Assembly (NCBI GenBank): GCA_008012115.1
Contig: SSEB01000008.1
Coordinates: 1-64,000, forward strand
Origin: Nevskiaceae bacterium
GTDB lineage: Bacteria > Pseudomonadota > Gammaproteobacteria > Nevskiales > Nevskiaceae
Direction: 5' to 3'
Length of the DNA: 64,000 nucleotides
How positions within the stretch are numbered: the first letter of the stretch is position 1; each line of letters begins with the position of its first letter. Shown here piece after piece: positions 28,637-40,392 of this stretch. Position numbers and translations under genes: made by a program. Below the pieces are notes generated by a model, which saw only the letters and a program-made list of their open reading frames with translations, had not been told where the DNA came from and did no database searches.

Positions 28637-30006
28637 CAGTGTTCTCCCTTGCCGCCGTCGCCGGTGAGCGCGGCCACCACGCGCTCCATGCGCGAGGACC
28701 GCGAGCCCTTCACCAGCAGCACGACGTTCTTGTTCAGTTGCGGCCGCAGCGCGGCCGCCAGTGCGTCGGCGTCATCGAACGCCTGCCCGCCCGCCCCAAA
28801 ACCCTGCGCCGCTTCGGCCGCCAGGGGGCCCAGCGCATACAGGCGGTCGATCCCGAGCGCCTTGGCCGCCTCGCCCGCCTCGCGATGCAGACGCGGCGCA
28901 TCGGCGCCCAGTTCCGCCATGCCACCGAGCGCGAGGATGCGCTCGCCGCCAAGGCCGGCGAGCAGCTCCATGCCGGCACGGAGCGAGGTCGGATTGGCGT
29001 TGTAGCTGTCATCGAGCAGGCGCGCGCCTTCGGGCGTGGCCTTCCAGTTGAGTCGCCCCTGCGGCGCCTGCACCCGGGCGAGGCCCGCGGCGATGTCGCG
29101 CAAGTCCATGCCCAGCGCCACGCCGCAGGCGGCGGCGGCCAGCGCGTTGCCGACGTTGTGACGACCCGGCAACGGCAGCGTCACCGTCTGCCGGCCCTCC
29201 GGCGCGCGCAGCTCGAAACGCATGCCGGTCGGCGCCTCCGCCGGGTCCGGCTGCGCATGTACCGCACGCACGTCGGCGTGCTCGCCGAAACCGAAGCTGA
29301 TGATCGACGCGCTGGCCGCAAGCTCGCGCCACAGCGGCGCGTAGACGTCGTCGGCGTTGATCACGGCAACACCGCCGGCGGACAGGCCGGCAAACAGTTC
29401 GCCCTTGCCGCGTGCCACGCCCTCGCGCGAGCCGAAGCCCTCGAGATGCGCGTCGCCCGCCTGCGTGATGACGCCGACATCGGGGCGCGCGAGCTGCGTC
29501 AGCAGCGCGATTTCGCCGAGATGATTGGCCCCCATCTCGATCACCGCGGTGCGGTGCTCGCGGCGCAGCGACAGTAGGGTCAGCGGCACGCCGATGTGGT
29601 TGTTGAGATTGCCCTGCGTTGCCAGCACCGGCCCGCGTGCGGCAAACACGGCGCTGAGCAGCTGCTTGGTGGTGGTCTTGCCATTGCTGCCGGTGACGGC
29701 CACCACCGGCAGGTCGAAGTCATTGCGCCAGGAGGCAGCATAGCGCTGCAGCGCCGTCAGCGTGTCGTCGGCGACGATCTGCGGCAGGGCGCAATCGACG
29801 ACGCGTGAAACCAGGGCGCCCACCGCACCGCGCGCGCCGGCCTGGGCTACGAAATCGTGCCCGTCGAAGTTTTCCCCCTTGAGCGCCACGAACAGGTCGC
29901 CGGCGGCGAGCTGGCGGGTGTCCGTGACGACGCGCGCGAAGCCGGCGTTGTCGCCGATCAACCGGGCGCCGATGCGCTGTGCCGCCGCGTACAGGGTTTC
30001 CATCAT
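28636..30006 (-). CDS. murF: UDP-MurNAc-tripeptide--D-Ala-D-Ala ligase MurF
   Basis: A 456-residue Mur ligase that adds the D-Ala-D-Ala dipeptide. Motifs are [14 protein letters not shown] (ATP loop), [10 protein letters not shown] and [16 protein letters not shown]. It overlaps murE by 4 bp and mraY by one base. Confidence 0.97.
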   Translation of the reverse strand: MMETLYAAAQRIGARLIGDNAGFARVVTDTRQLAAGDLFVALKGENFDGHDFVAQAGARGAVGALVSRVVDCALPQIVADDTLTALQRYAASWRNDFDLPVVAVTGSNGKTTTKQLLSAVFAARGPVLATQGNLNNHIGVPLTLLSLRREHRTAVIEMGANHLGEIALLTQLARPDVGVITQAGDAHLEGFGSREGVARGKGELFAGLSAGGVAVINADDVYAPLWRELAASASIISFGFGEHADVRAVHAQPDPAEAPTGMRFELRAPEGRQTVTLPLPGRHNVGNALAAAACGVALGMDLRDIAAGLARVQAPQGRLNWKATPEGARLLDDSYNANPTSLRAGMELLAGLGGERILALGGMAELGADAPRLHREAGEAAKALGIDRLYALGPLAAEAAQGFGAGGQAFDDADALAAALRPQLNKNVVLLVKGSRSSRMERVVAALTGDGGKGEH

Positions 30007-31499
30007 GGGCGCGGCTCCAGACCGACCAGTCCCGCCACAAATCCGCGGTCGCTGAAAGCACGCGTCTCGCTGCCGTAAATCTGATAATCTTCGTGACCCT
30101 TGCCGGCGACGACGACGGTATCGTCGCGACCCGCCGCACGTACCGCCGTGGCGATGGCTTCGGCGCGGTCGTGGATCACGCGCGCCGGATGGCCGCCCGG
30201 CAGTCCCGCGCGGATTTCGGCGACGATGGCGGCGGGCGATTCGCTGCGGGGATTGTCGTCGGTGATCACCACCTCATCGGCCAGCCGTGCCGCGGCCGCG
30301 GCCATCAGCGGCCGCTTGCCGCGATCACGGTCGCCACCGCAACCGAACACGCACCACAGGCGACCCGCCGTGTGCGCACGCACCGCCTTGAGAATCTGTT
30401 CCAGCGCCTGCGGCGTGTGCGCATAGTCCACCACCACCAGCGGCGCGGCGAGCGCGCCGCGGTAACCTTCGATGCGCCCCGGCACCGTCGTCGCCCGCGT
30501 CAGCGCCTGTACGGCGCGCGCCAGGGGAACATCCGCCTGCAGCAGCACCGCCAGCGCCGCCAGCAGGTTGTAGGCGTTGAAGCGTCCCAGCAGACGGCTC
30601 TCCAGACGGGCGCCGCCCCAACTGCTGTCGATGTCGAAGGCAAGTCCGTCGCCGCGCAGCTGCAGGCCGCGACCCAGCACGTGGCGCCCCTGCGTCGGCG
30701 TGTCACCGTCGAGGCCGTACGCAACCGCGATGTCGCCGAATTCGCGCAGCCACTGCGCACCATGCGCATCGTCGCGGTTGAGAACCGCGGCGCGCAGCCC
30801 CGGCCGCTCAAACAGCCGGCGCTTGGCCGCGGCATAGTTTTCCACCGTGCCGTGGTAGTCGAGATGATCGCGCGTGATGTTGGTCAGCACGGCGGCATCG
30901 AAATGCACGCCGGAAACGCGATCCTGGTCGAGTGCATGCGAGGACACTTCCATGGCCGCGGCACGCGCGCCGTCCGCCACGAACTGCGCGAAGCGGCGCT
31001 GCAGGCTGACCGCGTCAGGCGTGGTGTGCGTGGCCGCGTCGAGATGGCCGATGCGGCCATAACCCAGCGTGCCGAGGTAGGCACAGGGCTGGTCCAGCGC
31101 ATCCAGCGCCTGCGCGATCAGGTAGGCGGTCGAGGTCTTGCCGTCGGTACCGGTGACGCCCGCCATGAACAGGCGTCTCGTCGGCTCGCCGTGGTAGCGG
31201 CTGGCGATCTCGCCGGCACGCCGGCTGAGCTGCGGCACCGCGACCGCCGGGATCGCAAGATCGGGTTGCGGCCGGCCGGGAGCCGGCTCCCAGGCGATGG
31301 CAGACGCGCCGCGCTCCAGCGCCTGCTCGAGATGATCGAGTCCGTGATGCTGTCCCTGACCCTTGCAGGCCAGGAAGAGGTCGCCCGGCGACACGCGGCG
31401 GCTGTCCAGCTCGACACCGGCCACCTCGACATCCGGCGCCGGCACGTCGTAGCCGGCCAACAGGCTGCGCAGGGAGTGGCGGGAAAAGGCGGCGCTCAT
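30003..31499 (-). CDS. murE: UDP-MurNAc-L-Ala-D-Glu--meso-diaminopimelate ligase MurE
   Basis: A 498-residue Mur ligase. The ATP loop is GVTGTDGKTSTAYL and the substrate motif DDNPRSE marks meso-DAP rather than lysine specificity, which indicates a Gram-negative-type wall. ATGA overlap with ftsI. Confidence 0.97.
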   Translation of the reverse strand: MSAAFSRHSLRSLLAGYDVPAPDVEVAGVELDSRRVSPGDLFLACKGQGQHHGLDHLEQALERGASAIAWEPAPGRPQPDLAIPAVAVPQLSRRAGEIASRYHGEPTRRLFMAGVTGTDGKTSTAYLIAQALDALDQPCAYLGTLGYGRIGHLDAATHTTPDAVSLQRRFAQFVADGARAAAMEVSSHALDQDRVSGVHFDAAVLTNITRDHLDYHGTVENYAAAKRRLFERPGLRAAVLNRDDAHGAQWLREFGDIAVAYGLDGDTPTQGRHVLGRGLQLRGDGLAFDIDSSWGGARLESRLLGRFNAYNLLAALAVLLQADVPLARAVQALTRATTVPGRIEGYRGALAAPLVVVDYAHTPQALEQILKAVRAHTAGRLWCVFGCGGDRDRGKRPLMAAAAARLADEVVITDDNPRSESPAAIVAEIRAGLPGGHPARVIHDRAEAIATAVRAAGRDDTVVVAGKGHEDYQIYGSETRAFSDRGFVAGLVGLEPRP

Positions 31500-33256
31500 G
31501 TACGCGGCTCCGCCAGAGGCAGCGCGACAGTCTGCGTCGAAGGCAGCGCCGGCAGTGGCGTCGCCGGCAGTTTTTCGCTGCCCGGCGGGATGCGCAGCAG
31601 GCGCGCGGCGCCCTGCATCACCGTCGAGAACACCGGCGCGGCGACCAGTCCGCCGTAGTAGTCGCCCGCGGCCGGCTCGTCGATCATCACCAGGCCGACC
31701 AGGCGCGGGTGCTCCGCCGGCAACATGCCGATGAACACCGACTGATGCTTGTTCTCGGCGTAGCCGCCTTCACCGGAAATCTTGCGGATGGTGCCGGTCT
31801 TGCCGGCAACACGGTAACCGGGAATCGCCGCGCGCTCGGCGGTGCCGCCCTTGGCGACCACGCCTTCCATCAACTGTCGCACCTCGCTCGCGATATTGGC
31901 CGAGACGGCGCGCTGCGGCGGCACCGGCGATGCACCCTCCAGCAGATGCAGGTGTGGCATGAGGCCATCGTTGGCCAGCGCCGAATAGGCACGCACCAGA
32001 TGCAGGGCATTGAGCGACAGGCCGTAGCCGTAGGATGCGGTGGCCGTGGCGATCTGCCCCCATTCGCTGAAGTGACGCAGCACCGGACTCGCCTCGCCGG
32101 GGAATCCCGAATACACCGGCTCGCCGAAGCCGAAATGCTGGTAGCCGCTCCATACCGCCTCGGCGCCGAGGCTCAGACCGATCTTGGCCGCACCGACATT
32201 GCTGGACTTGCTCAGCACCGTCGCCAGATCGATGTCGCCCTGCGGATGCACGTCATGCACCGTCAGCGAGCCCACCTTGAGAAAACCCGGCGTGGTATCG
32301 ACATGGCTGGTCGGCTGGTACAGGCCCAGCGACAGAGCCTGCGCGATCAGCACCGGCTTGACCGTCGAGCCCGGCTCGAAGCTGTCGGTGATGGCGCGAT
32401 TGCGCTCACCGCCACCCTTGCGGTCTTCCATGTTGTTGGGATTGAAGCCCGGCGAACTCGCCATCGCGAGAATCTCGCCGGTGCTGCTGTCGGCCACGAC
32501 CACGAGGCCGCCGCGCGCGTTGTTCTTGGCGACGGCGGCTTTCAGCTCGCGATAGGCGAGGTACTGAATCCGCAGGTCGAGCGTCAATGCCAGGTCGCGC
32601 CCGGCCTGGGCATCGCGCGATTCGAGGTTGTCCTCGACCACGCGCCCGGCGCGGTCGCGGATCACGCGGCGCGACCCGGCCTTGCCGGCCAGCGCCGCTT
32701 CCTGCGCGCGCTCGAGTCCTTCGAGCCCCTGACCGTCGCGGCCGCAGAAGCCCACCACCTGCGCCGCCACCTCGCCTGCCGGGTAGTAGCGCGCGTAGGA
32801 CGGCTCGGAGAAAACGCCCGGCGCCTTCAGCGCCAGCACGCGCTGCGCATCCGCCGGGCTGATCGGATCGCTGATATAGACGAACTTGCGGTCCTCGCGG
32901 TCACGCAGAAACTTGTCGAGCTCGCGCGGATTCTTGTTGAGCAGCTTGGCCACGGCGTAGACATGCTGCGGCGACTCCAGCAGCGCGGCCGGCACCGCCC
33001 AGATCATCTCCACCGGGGCGGACAGGGCCAGTGGTTCGCCGCGGCGGTCGCGGATATCGCCGCGATGACCCGGAATCACCAGGGTACGGATGTGGCGCTT
33101 GTCGCCTTCCTGCACCAGGAAGTCGCGCTGCAGGACCTGCAACTGGAACGCGCGCCCCAGCACCACCGTCACGCCCAGGCCCAGCACACCGAATACCGCC
33201 CAGCGCCGCCAGGCGCCGACCGGCTTCGCCACCAGGTTGGCGCGTGCGCCGTTCAT
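31496..33256 (-). CDS. ftsI: Septal transpeptidase FtsI (PBP3)
   Basis: A 586-residue class B penicillin-binding protein. One N-terminal span (AVFGVLGLGVTVVLGRAFQL), a PBP dimer domain, then the transpeptidase domain with SxxK (GSTVKP), SxN (SSN in SKSSNVGA) and KTGT (AGKTGTIRK). It crosslinks septal peptidoglycan with FtsW. Confidence 0.97.
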   Translation of the reverse strand: MNGARANLVAKPVGAWRRWAVFGVLGLGVTVVLGRAFQLQVLQRDFLVQEGDKRHIRTLVIPGHRGDIRDRRGEPLALSAPVEMIWAVPAALLESPQHVYAVAKLLNKNPRELDKFLRDREDRKFVYISDPISPADAQRVLALKAPGVFSEPSYARYYPAGEVAAQVVGFCGRDGQGLEGLERAQEAALAGKAGSRRVIRDRAGRVVEDNLESRDAQAGRDLALTLDLRIQYLAYRELKAAVAKNNARGGLVVVADSSTGEILAMASSPGFNPNNMEDRKGGGERNRAITDSFEPGSTVKPVLIAQALSLGLYQPTSHVDTTPGFLKVGSLTVHDVHPQGDIDLATVLSKSSNVGAAKIGLSLGAEAVWSGYQHFGFGEPVYSGFPGEASPVLRHFSEWGQIATATASYGYGLSLNALHLVRAYSALANDGLMPHLHLLEGASPVPPQRAVSANIASEVRQLMEGVVAKGGTAERAAIPGYRVAGKTGTIRKISGEGGYAENKHQSVFIGMLPAEHPRLVGLVMIDEPAAGDYYGGLVAAPVFSTVMQGAARLLRIPPGSEKLPATPLPALPSTQTVALPLAEPRT

Positions 33257-33353
33257 GCGCTCGCCTCCGCGCCGGCTTTTGTAGCGTCTGCACGCAGCGC
33301 CACGGACGCCATCACGCGCATGGAGCTACGCGGCGCGATCCGAGCTGGAGCAC

Positions 33354-33650
33354 TCATGGCTTGCTGCTCACGACCGCATAGTCGCGCGGCTCGGTCATGC
33401 CCAACTGCTCGCGAGCGATCTTCTCGACGCGCGCGTGGTGCGACAGCGTCGCCTCCTCGAGCTGCAACTGCGACCATTCCATGTCGAGACGCTCGCGTTC
33501 GGCGCGGAGACGGTCCAGATCGTTGACCAGCGCGCGGTTCTCATGCTTGGTGCGGACCACCGCCAGCGCCGATACCACCACGGCCAGCGCCAGTGCCAGC
33601 GGCAGCAGCAGGCCGCCGCGCCCTTCGACCAAGCTGCGCAGCGACCTCAT
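33354..33650 (-). CDS. ftsL: Cell division protein FtsL
   Basis: A 98-residue bitopic protein with one span ([19 protein letters not shown]) followed by a leucine-zipper coiled coil ([19 protein letters not shown]). The start at 33650 ([10 protein letters not shown]) overlaps the rsmH stop; the longer frame to 33707 is not needed. It forms the FtsQLB complex that activates FtsWI. Confidence 0.9.
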   Translation of the reverse strand: MRSLRSLVEGRGGLLLPLALALAVVVSALAVVRTKHENRALVNDLDRLRAERERLDMEWSQLQLEEATLSHHARVEKIAREQLGMTEPRDYAVVSSKP

Positions 33651-34576
33651 GCCTGGCGCTCCGCCACGCGCAGCACGGCGCTGCGCGCGCGCGGGTTTTC
33701 CGCGCACTCGGCATCGCCGGGCAACTGCTTGCGCCCGATCAGCCGCAGCGGCGGCAGCCCGGCCTTCGGCGCCATCGGCAACCGGCGGTCGACAATCTCG
33801 GCCTCGCGCGACGCATCGCGCATGAAGCGTTTGACGATGCGGTCTTCCAGCGAGTGGAAACTGATCACGACCAGTCGACCGCCCGGAGCCAGCACATCAA
33901 GCGCCTGCTGCAGTACCGACTCCAGCACGTCCAGTTCGCGGTTGATGTGGATGCGGATGGCCTGGAAGCTGCGCGTTGCCGGGTGGATGTGATGGCTGCG
34001 CGGACCGGGCACTGACGCAATCAGGGCCGCGAGCTGGGCCGTGGTCGCCAGCGGCGCTTCTACGCGCGTCTCGACGATGCGCCGCGCGATGCGGCGGCTG
34101 TTGCGCTCCTCGCCATACGTCCACAACACGTCGGCAATCTCTCGCTCCGACGCCTGTGCCAGCCACTGGGCTGCCGACTCGCCGGCCTGCGGGTTCATGC
34201 GCATGTCCAGCGGTCCGTCCTTGCCGAAACTGAACCCGCGCGCCGCATCGTCCAGTTGCGGTGACGACACGCCAAGATCGAGCAGGATGCCGTTGACGCG
34301 ACCGGCGATACCCTGCTCCGTCGCCATCGCCGCAAGCTGGGAGAAGTTGCGATGATGGATGCGGAAATTGGCGCGCTCGCCGAACAGGCGGAACGCCTCG
34401 CCGCAGGCTTGCGGATCTTGATCCATCGCGTGGAGTTCACCGCTGCCGTGCAGTGCGTCGAGAATCGCGCCGGAATGGCCGCCGCGGCCGAAGGTGCCGT
34501 CGACATAGATCCCGCCCGCAGTGACACCGAGGCCGGCGAGGGCTTCTGCAAGCATCACCGGCCGATGGACGAACAT
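33647..34576 (-). CDS. rsmH: 16S rRNA (cytosine1402-N4)-methyltransferase RsmH (MraW)
   Basis: A 309-residue SAM-dependent methyltransferase that modifies C1402 in the ribosomal P site. The start at 34576 ([13 protein letters not shown]) matches the family N-terminus; the 17-residue extension upstream is rejected. SAM motif: [14 protein letters not shown]. Also [15 protein letters not shown] and [14 protein letters not shown]. Confidence 0.96.
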   Translation of the reverse strand: MFVHRPVMLAEALAGLGVTAGGIYVDGTFGRGGHSGAILDALHGSGELHAMDQDPQACGEAFRLFGERANFRIHHRNFSQLAAMATEQGIAGRVNGILLDLGVSSPQLDDAARGFSFGKDGPLDMRMNPQAGESAAQWLAQASEREIADVLWTYGEERNSRRIARRIVETRVEAPLATTAQLAALIASVPGPRSHHIHPATRSFQAIRIHINRELDVLESVLQQALDVLAPGGRLVVISFHSLEDRIVKRFMRDASREAEIVDRRLPMAPKAGLPPLRLIGRKQLPGDAECAENPRARSAVLRVAERQA

Positions 34577-34633
34577 CGCGGCGCTAGCCCGTGCGGCAGA
34601 GGCAGGGCGAAGGGCACATGCCGGCATGGCCGA

Positions 34634-35104
34634 TCACCGCTTGAGCGTCAGGAAGGCGTCGCCGAGCGACGCCAGGGCGGACCCGGGCCCCTCGCCGAAG
34701 CGGTCGTTCCACACCTCTTCGGCCCAGACGTCGAAGCGCGTGTACTGACCCATCAGCACCGCCGAGCCATTGAGCCGCGCGCGTTTGCGCAGCATCGGCG
34801 GCAGCAACACGCGTCCCTGCTTGTCGACTTCCGTCTCCACCGCGAAGCCGATGAACACCTGCTTGAGCAGGTCGGCCTGGCGGCGGTCTTCCATGTTCTG
34901 GATGTCCTGCGCGATGCGCTGGAATTCCGGCGCAGGGTATATCTCGATGCAGGGATTGGGACCCATCGTGATCACCAGCTGCGACTGGCAGCGTTCGTCG
35001 AGCTGCGCGCGAAACCGCGACGGGATCGCCAGGCGTCCCTTGTCGTCGATTGCGAGCTGATGCGTTCCGGCGAACATTGTCTGAAACGGCGACAGGGTCG
35101 CCAT
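34634..35104 (-). CDS. mraZ: Transcriptional regulator MraZ
   Basis: A 156-residue protein with two MraZ/SpoVT-AbrB-like domains, each with a DxxGR motif (IDDKGRLAIPSRFR and VDKQGRVLLPPML). MraZ represses the dcw operon it heads. ATG 35104 is used; an internal ATG (MFAGTHQL) matches the usual family start and may be the real one. A candidate operator lies directly upstream. Confidence 0.93.
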   Translation of the reverse strand: MATLSPFQTMFAGTHQLAIDDKGRLAIPSRFRAQLDERCQSQLVITMGPNPCIEIYPAPEFQRIAQDIQNMEDRRQADLLKQVFIGFAVETEVDKQGRVLLPPMLRKRARLNGSAVLMGQYTRFDVWAEEVWNDRFGEGPGSALASLGDAFLTLKR

Positions 35105-35106
35105 TA

Positions 35107-35156
35107 CTCCCCACTTTTCTGCACTTATTGACCACTTTAATCCACTTCATACCACC
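35107..35156 (-). promoter_or_regulatory. Candidate MraZ operator
   Basis: Upstream of mraZ, the minus strand has GTGG-type repeats in direct orientation about every 10 bp (GTGGTATGAA, GTGGATTAAA, GTGGTCAATA, GTGCAGAAAA, GTGGGGAGTA). Known MraZ sites are short direct repeats with 10-bp period (TGGGN5 in E. coli, AAAGTG-type in Mycoplasma). The match is in layout and core; binding is inferred. Confidence 0.6.
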
Positions 35157-35372
35157 AAGCAAGGATTTTTACCGGCAAAAAGCGAAGCAGGACAAGCACT
35201 TAGAAAGCGACCGTTGGGCAATTTTCTCCATCATTCAAAACAATGAGTTAGGAGAACAACTTAAAGTAAGGGAATTGGCGATGACGGCCGCGGCGCGGCG
35301 TCGTTCATCGCGGCGGCGAAAAGCCGCGCAAAAACCAGGACCATCGAGGGGGATGCAAGAAGTGAAAAAATG

Positions 35373-35729
35373 AGTCGGCCGTTAAGCCGGGTTCTGTCGT
35401 GGACAACCATTCCTCTAGGCGTACCGTCGCCGGCACGCTCAAGCAGCCTACCCGGAAGGCACGCGGGCCGCGTGTCGCCTTGCGGCGTCCTTCCCTATTT
35501 GGCCTTGCTCCAAGTGGGGTTTTCCGTGCCGTCGCTGTTGCCAGCGACGCGGTGCGCTCTTACCGCACCTTTTCACCCTTACCGGCGCCTTGCGGCGCTT
35601 AGGCGGTTCGTTCTCTGTGGCACTTTCCGTAGGCTCGCGCCTCCCAGGCGTTACCTGGCACTTCGCCCGATGGAGCCCGGACTTTCCTCCCCCGTCTTGC
35701 GACGGCGGCGGTTGTCTGGCCGACTCGCG
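35373..35729 (-). ncRNA. rnpB: RNase P RNA (M1 RNA), bacterial type A
   Basis: The minus strand carries the universally conserved segments of type A RNase P RNA in order: a 5' strand pairing with the 3' end (GAGTCGGCCAGACA with CGGCCGACTC), GAGGAAAGTCCGGGCTCC, CAGAGAACGAACCGC-type P-loop regions, GGAGCAAGGCCAAATAGG, and GGTTGTCCACGACAGAACC near the 3' end. RNase P RNA is the catalytic part of the enzyme that matures tRNA 5' ends. A T run (CATTTTTTC) follows the 3' end. The gene lies upstream of mraZ in the same direction, as in pseudomonads. End positions are accurate to a few bases. Confidence 0.95.
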
Positions 35730-35787
35730 TGCATTCTAACAGGGGCAGGCTATGATGGCCGCCGATTTTTTCCAGGAGCGAGCATCC

Positions 35788-36228
35788 ATGTCACGGTATG
35801 AAGTCGGTTTCGACGAAGTTTTTCCCGCCCCCAGCAGCAAGATCTTCAAGTTTTTCGGCACGCATGAAAAAGTCGGCCTGATCTTCGGCGGCAAGTTCGA
35901 GCGCATCAAGGACGGCGAAGACCCGAAGAATCCGGATGGCCTGGGTTCGGTGCGCCGCATCTCGCTGCCCCTGCCCGGCCCCTCGTTCGAGGAGACCGTG
36001 ATCACCTTCCAGCCGGAAACGCTGATCGAGTACATCGTCTCGCGCGGCAGCCCGATCAAGAATCATCTCGGCCACATCGAGTTCAGCGATGCGCCCGGCG
36101 GCGGCACGCGCGTCAAGTACACCATCGGTTTCGAGCCGCGCATTCCCGGCACCGGCCGCCTGATCGCCGGCATCCTCAAGGCTGGCTTCAAGCTCGGCAT
36201 CCCGAGGGTGATGAAGAACCTCGACTGA
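35788..36228 (+). CDS. SRPBCC-family lipid-binding-like protein
   Basis: A 146-residue protein with the START/SRPBCC (polyketide cyclase/dehydrase, MxaD-like) fold pattern: MSRYEVGFDEVFPAPSSKIF at the start, a glycine-rich middle (IFGGKFERIKDG) and a long C-terminal helix. The start at 35788 has a good ribosome site (GGAGCG) and is preferred to 35752. Such proteins bind hydrophobic ligands; the substrate here is unknown. It is followed 5 bp later by the BtuF-like gene. Confidence 0.75.
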   Translation: MSRYEVGFDEVFPAPSSKIFKFFGTHEKVGLIFGGKFERIKDGEDPKNPDGLGSVRRISLPLPGPSFEETVITFQPETLIEYIVSRGSPIKNHLGHIEFSDAPGGGTRVKYTIGFEPRIPGTGRLIAGILKAGFKLGIPRVMKNLD

Positions 36229-36233
36229 TTCGC

Positions 36234-36995
36234 GTGCGGGTTTTCAGTCATACCTGCTCCAACACGGAGATCGTCTGCGCGCTGGGCTGCGCGGACCGGC
36301 TGGTCGGCATCGACAGCGATTCCGATTTCCCGCCCGAGGTGGTCGCGCCCCTGCCCAAGCTGGGTCGCGACCTCGACCTCGCGGTCGATCGCGTCAAGGA
36401 ACTCAAGCCGGACCTGGTGCTGACCTCGCTGACGGTGCCGGGCCACGAGCGCATCGTCGAAGCGTTGCGCGCCGACGGCCTGCCGCTGCTCGTGATCGAT
36501 CCGCAAAGCCTCGACGATGTGTATTCCAGCATCATCGACATCGCCGGCGCGCTGGACGTGGCCGCGCGGGGCCGCGCCCTGGTGGCGCGGATGCAGGCGC
36601 AGATGGCACCGGTCGCACGCGATACGCCGCGTCCGCGCGTCCTGGTCGAATGGTGGCCCAAGCCAGTGATTGCGCCGGGCGCGCAATCCTGGGTCACGGA
36701 TCTGATCGAACTCGCCGGTGGCGAGAATCCCTGGCGGCACCTGCCCGCCAAGAGCCAGCCACTGGAGGACGCCGCGGTGGTCGAGGCGGCGCCCGACGTC
36801 ATCGTGATGAGCTGGTGCGGCGTGAAGGTGCAGAACTATCGCGCCGAGGTGGTCGCCCGACGGCCGGGACACGAAACCACTCCCGCCGTGCGCAACGGCC
36901 GCATCCATGCGGTCAGCGAGGAATTTCTCGGGCGCCCTGGCCCGCGGCTGGTCGAGGGCTATCGCGCGCTGCGCGACCTCATCGCCGCGATCTGA
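36234..36995 (+). CDS. BtuF-like cobalamin/iron-siderophore binding protein, no signal peptide
   Basis: A 253-residue type III periplasmic-binding-protein fold (Peripla_BP_2). Family motifs are ALGCADRLVGIDSDSD, LKPDLVLTSL and EAAPDVIVMSWCG. It starts with GTG. No signal peptide is seen, unlike BtuF, so it may act in the cytoplasm, as is common for stand-alone proteobacterial members. No transporter genes adjoin it. The ligand is unproven. Confidence 0.75.
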   Translation: MRVFSHTCSNTEIVCALGCADRLVGIDSDSDFPPEVVAPLPKLGRDLDLAVDRVKELKPDLVLTSLTVPGHERIVEALRADGLPLLVIDPQSLDDVYSSIIDIAGALDVAARGRALVARMQAQMAPVARDTPRPRVLVEWWPKPVIAPGAQSWVTDLIELAGGENPWRHLPAKSQPLEDAAVVEAAPDVIVMSWCGVKVQNYRAEVVARRPGHETTPAVRNGRIHAVSEEFLGRPGPRLVEGYRALRDLIAAI

Positions 36996-36996
36996 A

Positions 36997-38292
36997 TCAG
37001 GCGCGGTCGCGCGCGCTGGCGGCGTGCGCCTGCAGACCTTCGGCGTCGGCGATGGCGCCGGCGATTTCCGCCAGCCGGCTCGCGCCCTGCGGGCTGCACT
37101 CGATCAGGCTGCTGCGCTTCTGGAACTCGTAGACGCCGAGCGGATTGGAGAAGCGCGCCGCACGCGAGGTGGGCAGCACATGGTTGGGGCCGGCGCAGTA
37201 GTCGCCCAGCGCCTCCGGCGTGTGGCGGCCGAGGAACACAGCACCGGCGTGGCGGATCTTCGGCAGCCAATCGCGCGGTGATTCGATCGACAGTTCGAGA
37301 TGCTCGGGCGCGATGCGGTTGGACAGCGCGACGGCCTCGTCGAGGTCGCGCGTGGCGATCAGCGCGCCGCGGTTCTTGAGGGAGGCACGCACGGTTGCCG
37401 CCCGCGGCAGCTCCGCCATGCGCGCGTCCATCGCCGCCGCGACGCGCTCGAGGAACGCGCGGTCCGGCGACAGCAGGATGGACTGCGAATCCTCGCCATG
37501 CTCGGCCTGCGAGAACAGGTCCATGGCGATCCAGCCCGGATCGGTCTTGCCGTCGCAGATCACCACGATCTCGGAAGGCCCGGCGATGGAGTCGATGCCG
37601 ACCTGGCCGAAGACGATGCGCTTGGCCGCCGCGACGTAGGCGCTGCCCGGCCCGACAATCTTGTCCACCGCCGGGATGGTCTGCGTGCCGTAGGCCAGCG
37701 CCGCCACCGCCTGCGCGCCGCCAACCGTGAACACGCGGTCGACGCCCGCCAGATGCGCGGCGGCCAGCACCACCGGGTTCAATTCACCGCCCGGCGCCGG
37801 CACCACCATGATCACGTCGCGCACGCCGGCGACTTTCGCCGGAATCGCGTTCATCAGCACCGACGAGGGATACGCCGCCCGGCCGCCCGGCACATAGAGC
37901 CCGGCACGATCCAGCGGCGTGATCATCTGGCCGAGTTCGTTGCCGTGCGCGTCGGTGAACGAGAACGGCGCCAGCTTCTGGTGCTCGGCGTAGACGCGGA
38001 TGCGCGCCGCCGCTTGTTCCAGCGCGGCGCGCAGGGCGGCGGGCTGCGCGTCCCACGCGGCGCGGCGCTGCTCAATACTGACTTCCAGTTCGGCCACGCT
38101 GGTCGCGGCGCGGCGATCGAAGCGGTTGGTCAGCTCCAGCAACGCGGCATCGCCGCGCGCGCGCACGTCGGCGACGATGCGCTCCACCGCCTGCGTCACG
38201 TCGGCGTTCTGCTCCGGTGCGCGATCCAGCAGCGAGGCGAAAGCGGCATCGAAGCCGGCCTCGCGCGTGTCGAGTCGCGTGATCTCAACCAC
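36997..38292 (-). CDS. hisD: Histidinol dehydrogenase HisD
   Basis: A 431-residue zinc enzyme that performs the last two oxidations of histidine synthesis. Motifs: [29 protein letters not shown], and zinc-site region [10 protein letters not shown]. Its start overlaps the hisG stop by 8 bp, so the two are cotranscribed; other his genes are not in the window. Confidence 0.97.
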   Translation of the reverse strand: MVEITRLDTREAGFDAAFASLLDRAPEQNADVTQAVERIVADVRARGDAALLELTNRFDRRAATSVAELEVSIEQRRAAWDAQPAALRAALEQAAARIRVYAEHQKLAPFSFTDAHGNELGQMITPLDRAGLYVPGGRAAYPSSVLMNAIPAKVAGVRDVIMVVPAPGGELNPVVLAAAHLAGVDRVFTVGGAQAVAALAYGTQTIPAVDKIVGPGSAYVAAAKRIVFGQVGIDSIAGPSEIVVICDGKTDPGWIAMDLFSQAEHGEDSQSILLSPDRAFLERVAAAMDARMAELPRAATVRASLKNRGALIATRDLDEAVALSNRIAPEHLELSIESPRDWLPKIRHAGAVFLGRHTPEALGDYCAGPNHVLPTSRAARFSNPLGVYEFQKRSSLIECSPQGASRLAEIAGAIADAEGLQAHAASARDRA

Positions 38293-38917
38293 GGGCCACC
38301 GCCTCGCGCAGGCGGCCCAGCCAGTCCTGCACCAGCGCGTGCTTCATTTTCATCGACGCCTTGTTGACCACCATGCGGGCGCTGATCTCGGTGATGATTT
38401 CGGTCTCGACCAGGCCGTTGGCTTTGAGCGTCTTGCCGGTGTCCACCAGGTCGACGATCACGTCGGCCAGGCCCACCAGTGGCGCCAGCTCCATCGAGCC
38501 GTAGAGCTTGATCAGCTCGACCTGCTGGCCCTTGGCCGCGAAGTGACGGCGCGTCAGCTCCAGGTACTTGGTGGCGACGCGCAGGCGGCGGCCGTCGGTG
38601 GGCAACACCGCATCCCTCTTCTGCGCCACCGACAGGCGGCAGCGCGCAATGCCGAGGTCCAGCGGCTCGTACAGCGCCTCGCCGCCATGCTCCATCAGCA
38701 CGTCCTTGCCGGTGACACCCATGTCGGCGGCGCCGTACTCGACGAAGGTCGGCACGTCCGCCGGGCGGATGATTAGCAGGTTGACGTCGGCATGATTGGT
38801 CGGCACGCGCAGCAGGCGGCCGATATCGCCGGCCGGCTTGAGCCCGATCTTTTCCAGCAACGGCAGGCTGTCTTCGAGGATGCGGCCCTTGGAGAGGGCG
38901 ATGGTCAGCGTCGTCAT
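38285..38917 (-). CDS. hisG: ATP phosphoribosyltransferase HisG (short form)
   Basis: A 210-residue short-form HisG, the first step of histidine synthesis. Short HisG normally needs HisZ, which would be encoded elsewhere. Motifs: [20 protein letters not shown] and the PRPP loop [18 protein letters not shown]. It is preceded by repeat E4 and by murA. Confidence 0.95.
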   Translation of the reverse strand: MTTLTIALSKGRILEDSLPLLEKIGLKPAGDIGRLLRVPTNHADVNLLIIRPADVPTFVEYGAADMGVTGKDVLMEHGGEALYEPLDLGIARCRLSVAQKRDAVLPTDGRRLRVATKYLELTRRHFAAKGQQVELIKLYGSMELAPLVGLADVIVDLVDTGKTLKANGLVETEIITEISARMVVNKASMKMKHALVQDWLGRLREAVARG

Positions 38918-38966
38918 AAGGCGCGCATTCTAGCCGCGCAGGCCTGCGAACGGGCTTTTTTATCGC

Positions 38967-39076
38967 CACCCGCTGTGCCTGAAAGCAAGAGGGGATTCGT
39001 TATATTTTATTTATCAATTACTAAATTGATAAACATTTAATCACAAACCTGCGCACCCAAAACTCAGGAGCGGGTG
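38967..39076 (+). repeat. 110-bp two-tier palindrome, copy E4
   Basis: Outer boxes CACCCGCT and GAGCGGGTG, 110 bp. The inner arms (GTTATATTTTATTTATCA at 38999 and TGATAAACATTTAATCAC ending at 39044) are each 18 nt, 32 bp from the ends, around a 10-bp centre. It lies between murA and hisG. The right flank (GGCGCCGTTTTGGG) resembles that of E6. Confidence 0.9.
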
Positions 39077-39111
39077 GCGCCGTTTTGGGCCGATGTCCCG
39101 CTCGCGCGCCC

Positions 39112-40392
<1,281 letters not shown>

